Shown here one piece after another: positions 33,759-42,273 of a stretch of 59,826 bases of DNA. This DNA is from Chloroflexota bacterium. Its GTDB lineage: Bacteria; Chloroflexota; Chloroflexia; QHBQ01. Made by a program: the position numbers and the translations under genes. The stretch covers positions 1-59,826 of the forward strand of contig JANXYP010000006.1 in assembly GCA_025355955.1 (NCBI GenBank). Direction: 5' to 3'. The number at the start of each line of letters is the position of its first letter. Positions within the stretch are counted from its first letter, which is position 1. The notes below the pieces were generated by a model. It did no database searches. It saw only the letters and a list, made by a program, of their open reading frames with translations, and was not told where the DNA came from.

Positions 33759-34196
33759 CTATATTTGCTTCAGCAGCTTGTTGGGGGTTAGCGATTTGAT
33801 GTTAGCCCAACGGAAATCTTTATCGCGGGTTACGATCGCATCGAGACCTGCTGCCAGTACAGCTGCGGCCTGCAGCTGATCTTCCAAGTCGTTCCCAGGT
33901 TGCAGCATTGCGCTTCTTATCATCGGCTCGTCCAGTGCGACTATGCCGAAAGAGTCTATACAGAGCTTCGTCGCCTTATATGCCTCTTTCGTTGCTTGTA
34001 CCTCGCCCAGCGTAGCTTTCAAGTCCCGGCGAACAAAATAGAAAACGTTAGGTATTGACGATGCAGCGATATAGCCCTCTAACCTACCTTTGTCATTTGC
34101 CTGGAAGATGCGTTTGGCTTCAGCAGCGAAGGGTTGACGAGCAAGGATGAAATCAAGAATCACATTGACATCTATGAGCAACCTGAGAATGGTCAT
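33759..34196 (-). CDS. PIN-domain ribonuclease toxin (VapC-like)
   Basis: A 145-residue PIN domain. The four acidic metal-binding positions are visible: Asp9 in LLIDVNVILD, Glu/Asp in ILARQPFAAEAKRIF, GNDLEDQLQAAAVLAAG and IVTRDKDF. PIN toxins cleave RNA (often tRNA or rRNA) when not bound by antitoxin. The start overlaps the upstream gene's stop as ATGA, the typical toxin-antitoxin arrangement with the antitoxin first. Confidence 0.85.
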   Translation of the reverse strand: MTILRLLIDVNVILDFILARQPFAAEAKRIFQANDKGRLEGYIAASSIPNVFYFVRRDLKATLGEVQATKEAYKATKLCIDSFGIVALDEPMIRSAMLQPGNDLEDQLQAAAVLAAGLDAIVTRDKDFRWANIKSLTPNKLLKQI

Positions 34197-34588
34197 CGGT
34201 TATATCTTTCCCATCGCTCATCATCAATCATCTGCCAGACCTGCTCTTCCGTAGGAGTCGAACCCTCATGCGCCAGCAAGCCATACAGAGCCATACTGTT
34301 ACGCTGATTCACTGGCGGCGGTTCTTTTATCAAGCCTCTGGCAATGCGCTCCTCGACCTCTTCGGCAGTGGCAGGACGCAGGAGCGATGATACCATCTCC
34401 GCATCGCTATTACTCGTATGCTTTTGCGCCAGGCTATCTTCGCCAGCCAGTTGGTTAATCACATCATGTACCAACTGCGCTTGGGCAGCGGGCGGCCAGT
34501 TTAGAACCACCTCACGCACGTGATGATAGTTAGGGGCTGGCTCACCTGGGGTTGAATCGGCTATGTGCCGCGGTTCAGTTGCAGTCAT
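34193..34588 (-). CDS. Putative antitoxin partner of the PIN toxin
   Basis: A 131-residue acidic protein with no standard DNA-binding fold recognisable by eye. The C-terminal part (TPTEEQVWQMIDDERWERYN) resembles toxin-wrapping tails. The centre has VREVVLNWPPAAQAQLVHDV, a helical segment seen in some small antitoxins. The antitoxin assignment rests on position, size and four-base overlap with the PIN gene. It lies next to a family C element, which may supply or disrupt its promoter. Confidence 0.65.
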   Translation of the reverse strand: MTATEPRHIADSTPGEPAPNYHHVREVVLNWPPAAQAQLVHDVINQLAGEDSLAQKHTSNSDAEMVSSLLRPATAEEVEERIARGLIKEPPPVNQRNSMALYGLLAHEGSTPTEEQVWQMIDDERWERYNR

Positions 34589-34607
34589 GTTGTGCCTCCT
34601 ATCTTCG

Positions 34608-34734
34608 TATTACAACCTCAGTTGGCAGGCAGATGATGTAGTTACGATTTGTTTAGATACTTGGCGGCAGGGCGTATGCGATTCGCCCCTACACCAATAT
34701 GACGCTACTATGCCAGGTGAGGCTGTAATATTAG
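34608..34734. repeat. Family C miniature element (copy 2)
   Basis: Ends TATTACAACCTCAGTTGGCA and CAGGTGAGGCTGTAATATTA, with core GGGCGTATGCGATTCGCCCC. It lies 20 bp upstream of the antitoxin gene. Together with the family B copy at 34791 it fills the gene-free stretch 34589-34923. Confidence 0.8.
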
Positions 34735-34790
34735 CTGCCCATATTATAGCATAATTGTAGCTCTGATAAAATGGATTCGGTTAAAAGGGG

Positions 34791-34877
34791 TGTGCGTCAC
34801 GTTCTTGCATACCCAACCAGGGCGAACAACGGTTCGCCTCTACTGAACGCTTGCTCCGCAAGAACTAGACGCGCACC
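34791..34877. repeat. Family B miniature element (copy 5)
   Basis: Ends GTGTGCGTCACGTTCTTGC and GCAAGAACTAGACGCGCAC, with core GGGCGAACAACGGTTCGCC. It sits just beyond the radA terminator. Confidence 0.8.
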
Positions 34878-34891
34878 CGGTTAAAAGTAGT

Positions 34892-34913
34892 AGGCGCACC
34901 AGACGGTGCGCCT
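34892..34913 (-). terminator. Rho-independent terminator of radA
   Basis: A perfect 9-bp stem (AGGCGCACC / GGTGCGCCT) with a 4-nt loop, 10 bp past the radA stop, followed on the minus strand by ACTACTTTT. Confidence 0.8.
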
Positions 34914-34923
34914 CATCGTCCTA

Positions 34924-36363
34924 CTAATCGTAATCCTCTTCACCGTAGCTCTCCGGCATCTCCGCTAGCTCCGGTTCGCCCAGCAGCGCATCCTCGATAG
35001 TCTGGGCCAGGCTGGCAACCCCCTCACCATTGAAGTCGGTGGCGAGCGCAGGCGGCTTGGGGGATAGCGGGTAGAAGCCCTTGCTGAAACCGAGCTTGGC
35101 CGCCTCTTGCAGCCGCCGCTCCAACTGGCTGACCTGACGTAGCTCCCCGCTCAGGCCGATCTCGCCAATAAACACCGCGCCGGGGTCCACCATCTGGCTG
35201 CGGAAGCTGCTGGCAATCGCGGTCGCCACCGCCAGGTCTACCGCCGGTTCGTCCACCTTCATCCCGCCCACTACATTGACGTAAATATCCTGATTCGACA
35301 GCGCCAGCCCAACCCGCTTGGTCAGCACCGCGATCAGCATCTGCAGGCGGTTGTTGTCTACGCCATTAGCGGTGCGGCGGGGCATCCCAAAGCTGGTGGT
35401 GCTGGTCAGCGCCTGCACCTCGACTAGCAGCGGGCGGGTGCCTTCCATCGTCACCGCCACCGCGCTGCCAGGTATGCCCATGCTGCGCTCGGCAAGGAAG
35501 GCGGCGGAGGGGTTAGGCACCTCGATCATGCCGTCGCTGCTCATCTCGAACACTCCCACCTCGTTGGTGCTACCAAAGCGGTTCTTCACCCCGCGCAGCA
35601 GGCGATACTGGTGGTAGCGGTCGCCTTCGAGATACAGCACGGTGTCCACAATGTGTTCCAGCACGCGCGGCCCCGCCAACGCCCCCTCTTTGGTAACGTG
35701 GCCGACCAGGAACATGGGGATGTTGCGACTCTTGCCCATACGCATCAGCCTGCTGGTACACTCGCGCACCTGGCTGACGCTGCCCGCCGCCGAACTCACG
35801 TCCGGCACGTAGACGGTCTGTATCGAGTCTATGATCACCAGTGCGGGCTGCATCTGCTCGATGTGCTGCAAGATGTAGTCCATGTTGGTCTCGGCTAGCA
35901 GATAAAGTTCGTCCGGCGCGATGTTGAGGCGGTCGGCCCGCAGCTTGATCTGCTGGTTGGACTCCTCGGCGCTGACGTACAGCACCTTACCGCTGGCCGC
36001 CAGCAGCCCGCTGATCTGCAGCAGCAAAGTGGATTTGCCGATGCCGGGGTCGCCACCGATCAGAATGAGGCTGCCCGGCACAATGCCGCCGCCCAGCACG
36101 CGGTTGAACTCGGCAATCGGCACCTGCATCCGGTTCCAGCCTGCGTTGCTGATTTTGGTGATCGGCTCCGGCTTGCTCATCGTCGCGGCGGAACCAAGCC
36201 AGGCGTTGTGGCTGCTCAGGCTGCTGCTAGGCGCGACCGCCTCGCTAAACGTATCCCACTCGCCGCAGTCGGGGCATTTGCCCTGCCACTTGGGCGACTC
36301 GCTGCCGCAGTTCTGGCAGACGTAAATTGTCTTAGGCTTGGCCCCCATCGCGTTCTTCGCCAC
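34924..36363 (-). CDS. radA: DNA repair protein RadA/Sms
   Basis: A 479-residue protein with full RadA architecture. A four-Cys zinc finger (YVCQNCGSESPKWQGKCPDC) is followed by a RecA-like ATPase with Walker A GGDPGIGKSTLLLQ and Walker B LVIIDSIQTV. The RadA-specific KNRFGSTNEVGVFEM and a Lon-like C-terminal domain (VGGMKVDEPAVDLAVATAIA) follow. It is a hexameric helicase that promotes branch migration during recombination and repair. Length is typical. It appears to be monocistronic, with its own terminator. Confidence 0.95.
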   Translation of the reverse strand: MAKNAMGAKPKTIYVCQNCGSESPKWQGKCPDCGEWDTFSEAVAPSSSLSSHNAWLGSAATMSKPEPITKISNAGWNRMQVPIAEFNRVLGGGIVPGSLILIGGDPGIGKSTLLLQISGLLAASGKVLYVSAEESNQQIKLRADRLNIAPDELYLLAETNMDYILQHIEQMQPALVIIDSIQTVYVPDVSSAAGSVSQVRECTSRLMRMGKSRNIPMFLVGHVTKEGALAGPRVLEHIVDTVLYLEGDRYHQYRLLRGVKNRFGSTNEVGVFEMSSDGMIEVPNPSAAFLAERSMGIPGSAVAVTMEGTRPLLVEVQALTSTTSFGMPRRTANGVDNNRLQMLIAVLTKRVGLALSNQDIYVNVVGGMKVDEPAVDLAVATAIASSFRSQMVDPGAVFIGEIGLSGELRQVSQLERRLQEAAKLGFSKGFYPLSPKPPALATDFNGEGVASLAQTIEDALLGEPELAEMPESYGEEDYD

Positions 36364-36470
36364 GCTGGTATCCCCTCGCTATGTTCTCAATATGCAGCAC
36401 ATCTGTTCTAATTGCGTATTGCATTATAGCATATTTGGCGGCAGAGCGCAATAAAAAAAAGGCATCACCG

Positions 36471-36583
36471 TAGGGCAGTTGCAAAGTCGGCTGCTTAGGC
36501 GTGATAAATCACCGCCCCTACATGGGTTTGTGCTTGCAAGGGCGCAATCTCATTGCAGCCTGGCCGGCTTTGCAACAGCCCTA
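36471..36583. repeat. Family F miniature element (113 bp)
   Basis: Long near-perfect terminal repeats: TAGGGCAGTTGCAAAGTCGG at the left and the complement of TAGGGCTGTTGCAAAGCCGG at the right (2 mismatches over 21 bp). The interior holds two short palindromes (GGCGTGATAAATCACCGCC and GCAATCTCATTGC). Its right end overlaps the left end of the family C element at 36581. Confidence 0.75.
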
Positions 36584-36712
36584 GTATTACAGCCTCAGTT
36601 GGCATAAATGGGCCAGAATGGTGTGGGGGCGAATCGCATACTCCCTGTTGCCGAGCGTCCAGGCCAATCGTAACTACCGCACCTTGCCTGGCAACTGAGG
36701 TTGTAATACTAG
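36581..36712. repeat. Family C miniature element (copy 3)
   Basis: The best family C ends: CTAGTATTACAGCCTCAGTT and AACTGAGGTTGTAATACTAG, nearly perfect over 21 bp, with core GGGGCGAATCGCATACTCCC. With the F element it fills the gene-free stretch 36364-36715. Confidence 0.85.
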
Positions 36713-36715
36713 TCA

Positions 36716-36901
36716 TCACCGTTTGTCCTTCGCCATCGCATCATCTTTACGCCGGTTGACAATGGTTACTCTTACCTCGGTGCTGAACAGCTTGATGCTA
36801 ACCGAACCCTCTTTCCTGGCTGCGCCGAAGGCGTAGCCCAGCAGCAGGCTAATGAGCATCGCCAGCACAATTACAAACTGATTACCCAACCCCTTGCCCA
36901 T
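36716..36901 (-). CDS. Small single-pass membrane protein, unknown function
   Basis: A 61-residue protein with one N-terminal membrane helix (about 9-27, VIVLAMLISLLLGYAFGAAR) and a basic cytosolic tail ending RRKDDAMAKDKR. GAGGAGG lies 7 nt before the ATG. It follows the 2H phosphoesterase gene by 18 bp and is probably cotranscribed. No family recognised. Confidence 0.65.
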   Translation of the reverse strand: MGKGLGNQFVIVLAMLISLLLGYAFGAARKEGSVSIKLFSTEVRVTIVNRRKDDAMAKDKR

Positions 36902-36919
36902 CTGTCCGCCTCCTCTTTT

Positions 36920-37462
36920 TCACTGTTGGCCGGTAAGCTCATACTGAGGGCCGAGATACTGCTTACTGCCCTTTGCATAGATTGTGCCGATGCTGCTTAT
37001 CTTTATCTCCCAACCGAGCGGTTGCTGGTTCAGCCAGGCGACAATCGCGGGCAGATTGTCTCCGGTAATATCGGATTGCCCGATAGTGATGTGCGGCATC
37101 CACTGTGCGGGGTTGTAGTATTCGACTGCACCCTGCGCCACGCTCTCCGCTTCCGGACATATTGCGGTGTGCAAGAGGCTAAGTTCCAGGTTACGTACTA
37201 TGGGGATGAACAATATGGGGTTGGTGGCGGTGAAGATGCCGAGGCCGCTGGTTCTGATACTGAAGGGGGCGGTGTTTGCGGCGAATAGCGCCAGGATTGC
37301 CGCAAGCTTCTGCTCATCGTACTGCTTTGCCACATGGTAGGAGAAATGGGGGAAGGGCGTGATGTACACGCCGCGCACGCCGAAGCTGCTGGACAGTTCG
37401 GCCCAGATGCGCTCTACCTTGTGCTGATGCTCCTCATCTAGCAGCGAGACGATGCCTTGCAT
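36920..37462 (-). CDS. 2'-5' RNA ligase / cyclic phosphodiesterase (2H phosphoesterase) family protein
   Basis: A 180-residue 2H-family protein. The two catalytic HxS/T motifs are at about 38-42 (PFPHFSYHV) and 119-123 (WMPHITIGQ). LigT-like members act on 2',3'-cyclic phosphates or 2'-5' linked RNA; the physiological substrate here is unknown. It is cytoplasmic and first of a probable two-gene unit with the small membrane protein. Confidence 0.85.
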   Translation of the reverse strand: MQGIVSLLDEEHQHKVERIWAELSSSFGVRGVYITPFPHFSYHVAKQYDEQKLAAILALFAANTAPFSIRTSGLGIFTATNPILFIPIVRNLELSLLHTAICPEAESVAQGAVEYYNPAQWMPHITIGQSDITGDNLPAIVAWLNQQPLGWEIKISSIGTIYAKGSKQYLGPQYELTGQQ

Positions 37463-37518
37463 ATAAATCCCATCTCATAAATCAAGTGGTTGGCGTGAGG
37501 ATGCGTGCCACTTGGTTC

Positions 37519-37552
37519 ACTCCCCCACCCTGCCTCCCCCCTTTGGTGAGGT
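37519..37552. repeat. CCTCCCC-type palindromic repeat
   Basis: CTCCCCCACCCTGCCTCCCC-like sequence with a GGTGAGG right arm. It is one of about nine copies in the window. Lies between the clan-A glycosidase stop and the 2H phosphoesterase start. Confidence 0.55.
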
Positions 37553-37556
37553 ATGA

Positions 37557-38390
37557 TCAGACCACGCCTGCCAGCGCCTTCATTGCCGCGCCGACATGGT
37601 AATGCTCGAAGTCGGTCGTGCCGCCCATGATGAACATACAGAGGCAGTCAATGTAGCTGCGGGCGGGGTTGGCGCACTGCTGCAGCAGTTGGCGGTAGCG
37701 GTTCACCTTCTCAGTGTCATTTGTCGGCCGGTCGCCCGGCACCATCTGGATGCTGTCAATACCATACTCGGTGACGTAGAGTGGCTTGGTGGGGAACAGC
37801 AGGTGGTAGCGCCAGATTTTGTCGAGTAGGGGTTGCCAGTCGGTGTAATGGTAGACGTGGACCCCGATGGCATCGCATTGCGCGTATGCCTGCATCAGGT
37901 GCGGCTGGGTGGCTAGCCATTCCAGATCAATGCCACCCCACTGATAGCTAGAGTTGGGCGAACCCCACAGGCCGGGGCTGATCACCTTGGTGCTGGGGCT
38001 GGCCGCCTTGATTTTAGTCAGCGTATCGTTGATGTAGAATTGGTGGGTGTAGCAGTTATCCTTGTTATGGTAAGCGTTGGCTACGGTGGCGGCATCGGGG
38101 CTGCCCAGGTTGGGCTGCTCGGCGATGTTGGGCTCGTTGCCCAGTTCGATGACGATGTTGGGGCCGAACTCGTTCAAAATTGCCTCCGCGTCGGAGAAGA
38201 AGACGTTGACCGTCCCCGGCAGGCGCACGATGATCTGCTCCACGCCCAGGCTTAGGGCGCGCACCATATCCGCCTTCTTGTGGTCAGGCCAGAGCAGCTT
38301 CAGGGTCTTGAAGCCCGCCGCCTGCAGGTTAGTCCAGTCGTCACTGGTAAAAGGCGCGTTCGGCGCGTGCGCCCCGTTCAGATGGCTCAT
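37557..38390 (-). CDS. Clan GH-A glycosidase-like TIM-barrel protein
   Basis: A 277-residue soluble protein. The GH-A signature acid/base Glu is in NIVIELGNEPNIAEQPN (about residue 80) and the nucleophile Glu in KPLYVTEYGIDS (about residue 212), at the ends of two barrel strands. CDAIGVHVYHYTDW lies between them, as in GH5/GH39/GH53-type enzymes. There is no signal peptide. The substrate is unknown. The ATG at 38390 has AAAGGGGAT upstream; the longer frame is less likely. Confidence 0.75.
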   Translation of the reverse strand: MSHLNGAHAPNAPFTSDDWTNLQAAGFKTLKLLWPDHKKADMVRALSLGVEQIIVRLPGTVNVFFSDAEAILNEFGPNIVIELGNEPNIAEQPNLGSPDAATVANAYHNKDNCYTHQFYINDTLTKIKAASPSTKVISPGLWGSPNSSYQWGGIDLEWLATQPHLMQAYAQCDAIGVHVYHYTDWQPLLDKIWRYHLLFPTKPLYVTEYGIDSIQMVPGDRPTNDTEKVNRYRQLLQQCANPARSYIDCLCMFIMGGTTDFEHYHVGAAMKALAGVV

Positions 38391-38480
38391 CGCGATCCCC
38401 TTTCCCGTTGAACTTATCACATCCGTGTTGTAGAAGTATAGAACAAGGGCCATCTGCTGTCAAATAGCGACACCAGTCGG

Positions 38481-38568
38481 GTGCGCGTCACGTCCTTACG
38501 GAGCAAGCGTTCAGTAGGGGCGAACCGTTGTTCGCCCTGGTTGGATATGCAAGAACGTGACGCACACC
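38481..38568. repeat. Family B miniature element (copy 6)
   Basis: Ends GTGCGCGTCACGTCCTTACG and GCAAGAACGTGACGCACAC, with core GGGGCGAACCGTTGTTCGCCC. First of a direct tandem pair. Confidence 0.85.
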
Positions 38569-38579
38569 CTTCGTTTGTG

Positions 38580-38667
38580 GTGCGCGTCACGTTCTTACGG
38601 AGCAAGCGTTCAGTAGGGGCGAACCATAGTTCGCCCTGGTTGGATATGCAAGAACGTGATGCACACC
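38580..38667. repeat. Family B miniature element (copy 7)
   Basis: Second of the tandem pair, same orientation, 11 bp after the first and differing at only a few positions (core GGGGCGAACCATAGTTCGCCC). With copy 6 it occupies most of the 380-bp gap between the divergent glycosidase and protease genes. Confidence 0.85.
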
Positions 38668-38770
38668 CACAACTATTACCAAGGTTGACACTGCCCCAGT
38701 GCCGTGCTACTATGCCCGCACCGCATCCGCGGTGTATGTTTGCCTCTGGTTTATAGAAAGGATTGCAGAA

Positions 38771-41700
38771 ATGAAGACTAGGATCGCGTTTTTCGTTATG
38801 GCGCTGGCAATGGTCAGCCTGCTGATCGGCAGCGCCCAGGTAGGAGCCAACCAGCCAACCGCCCCAGCTAGCGCCCCCACGCTGACTCAGGCCCAGATTG
38901 AGGCTAAGATTGAGCCGATGCTGCTCGACCAGTTGCGATCTAACTCCGACGGCAACGTTCGCTACATGGTCTACCTCAGTGAGCAGGCCGATACCAGCAA
39001 CAGTATCAGCCCGCTGCAGTGGAAGCAGAAGGGCGATTACGTCTACAACAAGCTGCGCGAAGTTGCCAACCGCACCCAACCAGGGATACGCGCCCAGCTT
39101 GCCAGCCTCACCAGCCAGGGCAAGGTTGGCAAGGTCGAGTCGTTCTACATTACCAACGGCTTCTACGTCGAGGCGACGGCGGATACCGCCTACACTATTG
39201 CCGCCAGGCCCGATGTCGCCAGCCTGAATGCGGTACGCACCTACCATATAACTGACCAACTGCAGGCAGCGCCAGCGCTGCAGGCGGCACCGATTGCCCC
39301 CACTACGGTGATTACGGACTACGGTATCACCATCATCAACGCGCCGCAGGTGTGGGCGCAGGGCTACCTCGGCCAGGGTGTCACTATCGGCGACATCGAT
39401 ACCGGCGTGCAGTATGATCACCCGGCCATCCAGCCACACTGGCGCGGTACTTATGCGCTGCCCGGCATGAACTACAACTGGTACGATGCGGTCAATCATC
39501 AGCCAGTCGCTTACGATGACAACAGCCACGGCACGCACACCGCTGGCACGACCGTTGGCGTGGATGCTGCTGGTCAGAATGTGATCGGCGTTGCGCCAAA
39601 GGCGACCCTGATTGCTTGCAAGGGTCTCGACAACGGTCAGCTTGGTGGCGATGTCAACGAACTGCTGCACTGCGCGGAATGGATGCTGGCTCCCACCGAT
39701 GTCAATGGCAACGATCCCCGCCCAGAGTTGCGCCCCAACGTAATCAACAATAGCTGGGGCGGTGCGGATGGCAGCGACAACAACTTCCAATACCCCATCC
39801 AGCAGTGGATCAACGCGGGCATCTTCCCCAGCTTCGCCAACGGCAACTCTGGCCCTGGCCCCTCCACGGTTGGCAATCCGGGCAGCAGCCCGCTGGCCTT
39901 CGGCGCGGGCGCGACTGATAATACCGACCAGATCGCGGGCTTCAGCAGCCGCGGACCGTCGCCAGTGGATGGCAGTGTCAAGCCGAATATCTCCGCACCG
40001 GGTGTCAATATCCGCAGCAGCATTCCTACCAATCAGTACGCCAACTTCAGCGGCACCTCTATGGCTTCGCCACACGTAGTTGGAGTCGTGGCGCTGCTGC
40101 TTTCCAAGAACCGTACCCTGACCGTAGATCAGCTGAAGAACGTAATTACCAGCACTGCTTACTTCACCAGCTTCATGGGTACCCGGCCCAACAACAACTA
40201 TGGCTGGGGGCGGATTGATGCGCTTGCCGGTGCCAACAGCGTGCCTGCCGACAGCGGCACAGTGATGGGCCATGTCACCGACGGCAGCAACCCGATTGCT
40301 GGCGCGTACATCGTGCTGACCATGACCGCTGGCCTGCCCAACTTCTACGGGGTGAGCGACGCAACCGGCGCATACACCATCACCGTGCCGTCAGGCGCTG
40401 ATCAGATTGGCGCACGCAAGTTCGGCTACACCGAGCAGGATGTCAGCATCAACGTCACTAATGGCATGACTGTAACTCAGGACTTTACCCTACCACTAGC
40501 CGCCGCTGGCAGCCTGAGCGGGGTGATTCAGCTGGCCTCCAACAATTCGCCGATCAGCGGCACATTGCTGGTTGGCGCGCCTGGCTACACCCCTACCTTG
40601 TACACCGGCAGCTATAACATCAACATCCCCAACGGTGCCTACACCGTCACCCTACGCCCCAGCGACAATTGTCTAGCGCCACAGACTGCGGTGGTGCAGG
40701 TAAATGGCGCAACCACCCACGACTTCCTGATCAGCCAGAAGACTGACGGGTTTGGCTACAGCTGCCAGACCGCGACCCTCTCCAACTACATCACCGCCGC
40801 CAACGTTGTCGCAGGCTGGGCCAGGCCGCCTTTCCCGCCCAACAACAATACCAACCCCCGCGACGATGGCGTGGTTACCACCACCTTGCCCTTTAGCTTC
40901 CACTTCTACGGCAATAACTACAACCAGATCCATCTCGGCACTAACGGCCTGGCTTTCTTCAGCGCACCCAACTGGTCGGAGAGCGGCGGCTTGATCCCCT
41001 ATCCTCAATTGCCGAACGCGGGCATCTACCCATTCTGGGACGACCTCAACCTCGACCTTAACAACGCCCACCATGGTGATGTCTACACCGATGTGCTTGG
41101 CACCGCCCCCAATCGCCAGTACGTGATCGAGTGGCGACACGTGATTATGAATGTCGACCTCGCCAGTGACGACAACTTCGAGATCCTGCTAAACGAGACT
41201 GGTGGCGGCATCGCCATGCAGTACCAGCATATGGTCAATGCTCGCGGCGCGAATCTGCAGGTTGTCGGCATCGAGGATATGCAAGGGACGGCTGGCATCC
41301 TGCACTCGTGGAATATCCCTGGCGCGATCCACGATAGCCTGGTCATCAACTGGATCCCGCCGACGGTCGAACCGACCCCCACGATCACTCCCACTCCTCC
41401 GCCCAGTAACACCCCAGCGGCAACCAACACGCCATTGGCGACCACCACGATGACCGCCACCAGCACGCCAGCCGCGACCACCACGATGACCGCTACCAAC
41501 ACGCCCAGCCTACCGACGGTCACGCCCACCGACTGCGCCAACCCGTTCATCGACATCACTGGCAATATCTTCTACACCGCCATCCACTATCTCAACTGCC
41601 GTGGCGTGGTCAATGGCCTCGACCCCAGCCACTACGGTCCGGCTGGCACCAGCACCCGCGGCCAGTTCGCCAAGGTGGTGGTGCTAGGCTTCGGCACGCC

Positions 41701-42109
41701 GTTGTTCACCCCCACCACCCAGGACTTCGTGGACGTGCCACCCAGCTACTTCGCCTACGTCTACATCGAGAGCGGCTTCCATGCGGGCATCCTCAGCGGC
41801 TACGACCCCGCCACTTGCGCGGCACATGGCCTGGGGACCCCGTGCTACTTGCCCAACCTGCCGATCACTCGCGCCCAGCTTACTAAGCTGGTGGTCAATG
41901 CGGGCGCCTACACCCTGATTACCCCTCAAGGCGGCGTTCCCGACTTCGTTGACGTACTGCCCAGCAACGTCTTCTACGTCAGCATCGAGACCGCCTACCA
42001 CGCAGGCATCGTCAGCGGTTACCCCGGCCATCTCTACCTGCCCAACCAGAACATCCGCCGCGACCAGATGGCCCAGATCGTCTATGAGGGCATCATTCAT
42101 CGGCCCTGA
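38771..42109 (+). CDS. Secreted subtilisin-like S8 serine protease with SLH anchor
   Basis: A 1112-residue exported protease. Signal peptide about 1-25 and an I9-like propeptide region (VRYMVYLSEQADTS) to ~150. The S8 catalytic triad is Asp in IGDIDTGVQYDHP, His in NSHGTHTAGTTVG and Ser in GTSMASPHVVGVVAL. Two carboxypeptidase-regulatory-like beta domains (about 500-660) precede a ~200-residue beta-rich region. A Thr/Pro linker leads to three SLH repeats (about 910-1112) nearly identical in design to those of the two other SLH proteins here. It should digest extracellular protein at the surface, feeding the Liv importer. AAAGGA precedes the ATG. Confidence 0.93.
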   Translation: MKTRIAFFVMALAMVSLLIGSAQVGANQPTAPASAPTLTQAQIEAKIEPMLLDQLRSNSDGNVRYMVYLSEQADTSNSISPLQWKQKGDYVYNKLREVANRTQPGIRAQLASLTSQGKVGKVESFYITNGFYVEATADTAYTIAARPDVASLNAVRTYHITDQLQAAPALQAAPIAPTTVITDYGITIINAPQVWAQGYLGQGVTIGDIDTGVQYDHPAIQPHWRGTYALPGMNYNWYDAVNHQPVAYDDNSHGTHTAGTTVGVDAAGQNVIGVAPKATLIACKGLDNGQLGGDVNELLHCAEWMLAPTDVNGNDPRPELRPNVINNSWGGADGSDNNFQYPIQQWINAGIFPSFANGNSGPGPSTVGNPGSSPLAFGAGATDNTDQIAGFSSRGPSPVDGSVKPNISAPGVNIRSSIPTNQYANFSGTSMASPHVVGVVALLLSKNRTLTVDQLKNVITSTAYFTSFMGTRPNNNYGWGRIDALAGANSVPADSGTVMGHVTDGSNPIAGAYIVLTMTAGLPNFYGVSDATGAYTITVPSGADQIGARKFGYTEQDVSINVTNGMTVTQDFTLPLAAAGSLSGVIQLASNNSPISGTLLVGAPGYTPTLYTGSYNINIPNGAYTVTLRPSDNCLAPQTAVVQVNGATTHDFLISQKTDGFGYSCQTATLSNYITAANVVAGWARPPFPPNNNTNPRDDGVVTTTLPFSFHFYGNNYNQIHLGTNGLAFFSAPNWSESGGLIPYPQLPNAGIYPFWDDLNLDLNNAHHGDVYTDVLGTAPNRQYVIEWRHVIMNVDLASDDNFEILLNETGGGIAMQYQHMVNARGANLQVVGIEDMQGTAGILHSWNIPGAIHDSLVINWIPPTVEPTPTITPTPPPSNTPAATNTPLATTTMTATSTPAATTTMTATNTPSLPTVTPTDCANPFIDITGNIFYTAIHYLNCRGVVNGLDPSHYGPAGTSTRGQFAKVVVLGFGTPLFTPTTQDFVDVPPSYFAYVYIESGFHAGILSGYDPATCAAHGLGTPCYLPNLPITRAQLTKLVVNAGAYTLITPQGGVPDFVDVLPSNVFYVSIETAYHAGIVSGYPGHLYLPNQNIRRDQMAQIVYEGIIHRP

Positions 42110-42143
42110 TGGGATGAAGGATTAAGGGCGAAGGATTAAGGAT

Positions 42144-42173
42144 GGAAGGGCGCATCGAGAGTTGCGCTCTTCC
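42144..42173 (+). terminator. Rho-independent-like terminator of the S8-SLH gene
   Basis: An 11-bp stem (GGAAGGGCGCA / TGCGCTCTTCC with one G-T pair) and 8-nt loop, then TTCGCTTG, 35 bp past the stop. The T-run is weak. A GAAGGAT/TAAGGGC heptamer tract precedes it. Confidence 0.6.
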
Positions 42174-42187
42174 TTCGCTTGTATCGC

Positions 42188-42216
42188 TTGACAATGCCCC
42201 ACCCGCGTGCTAGACT
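42188..42216 (+). promoter_or_regulatory. Promoter of the SDR-cruF operon
   Basis: TTGACA, 17-bp spacer, TAGACT. It would give a ~235-nt leader that contains a family C element and a heptamer tract before the SDR start. Confidence 0.65.
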
Positions 42217-42273
42217 TCGACCCATCAAGTGGGTAACATCCCGGCGGCGCTGAACATCGTTTAGCCCAGTCTT

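Noticed and set aside
38417-40273. 618-codon open frame on the minus strand
   Set aside because: Antisense to the S8 protease, whose catalytic triad and signal peptide are clear. The antisense product has no recognisable domain and runs through repeat elements.
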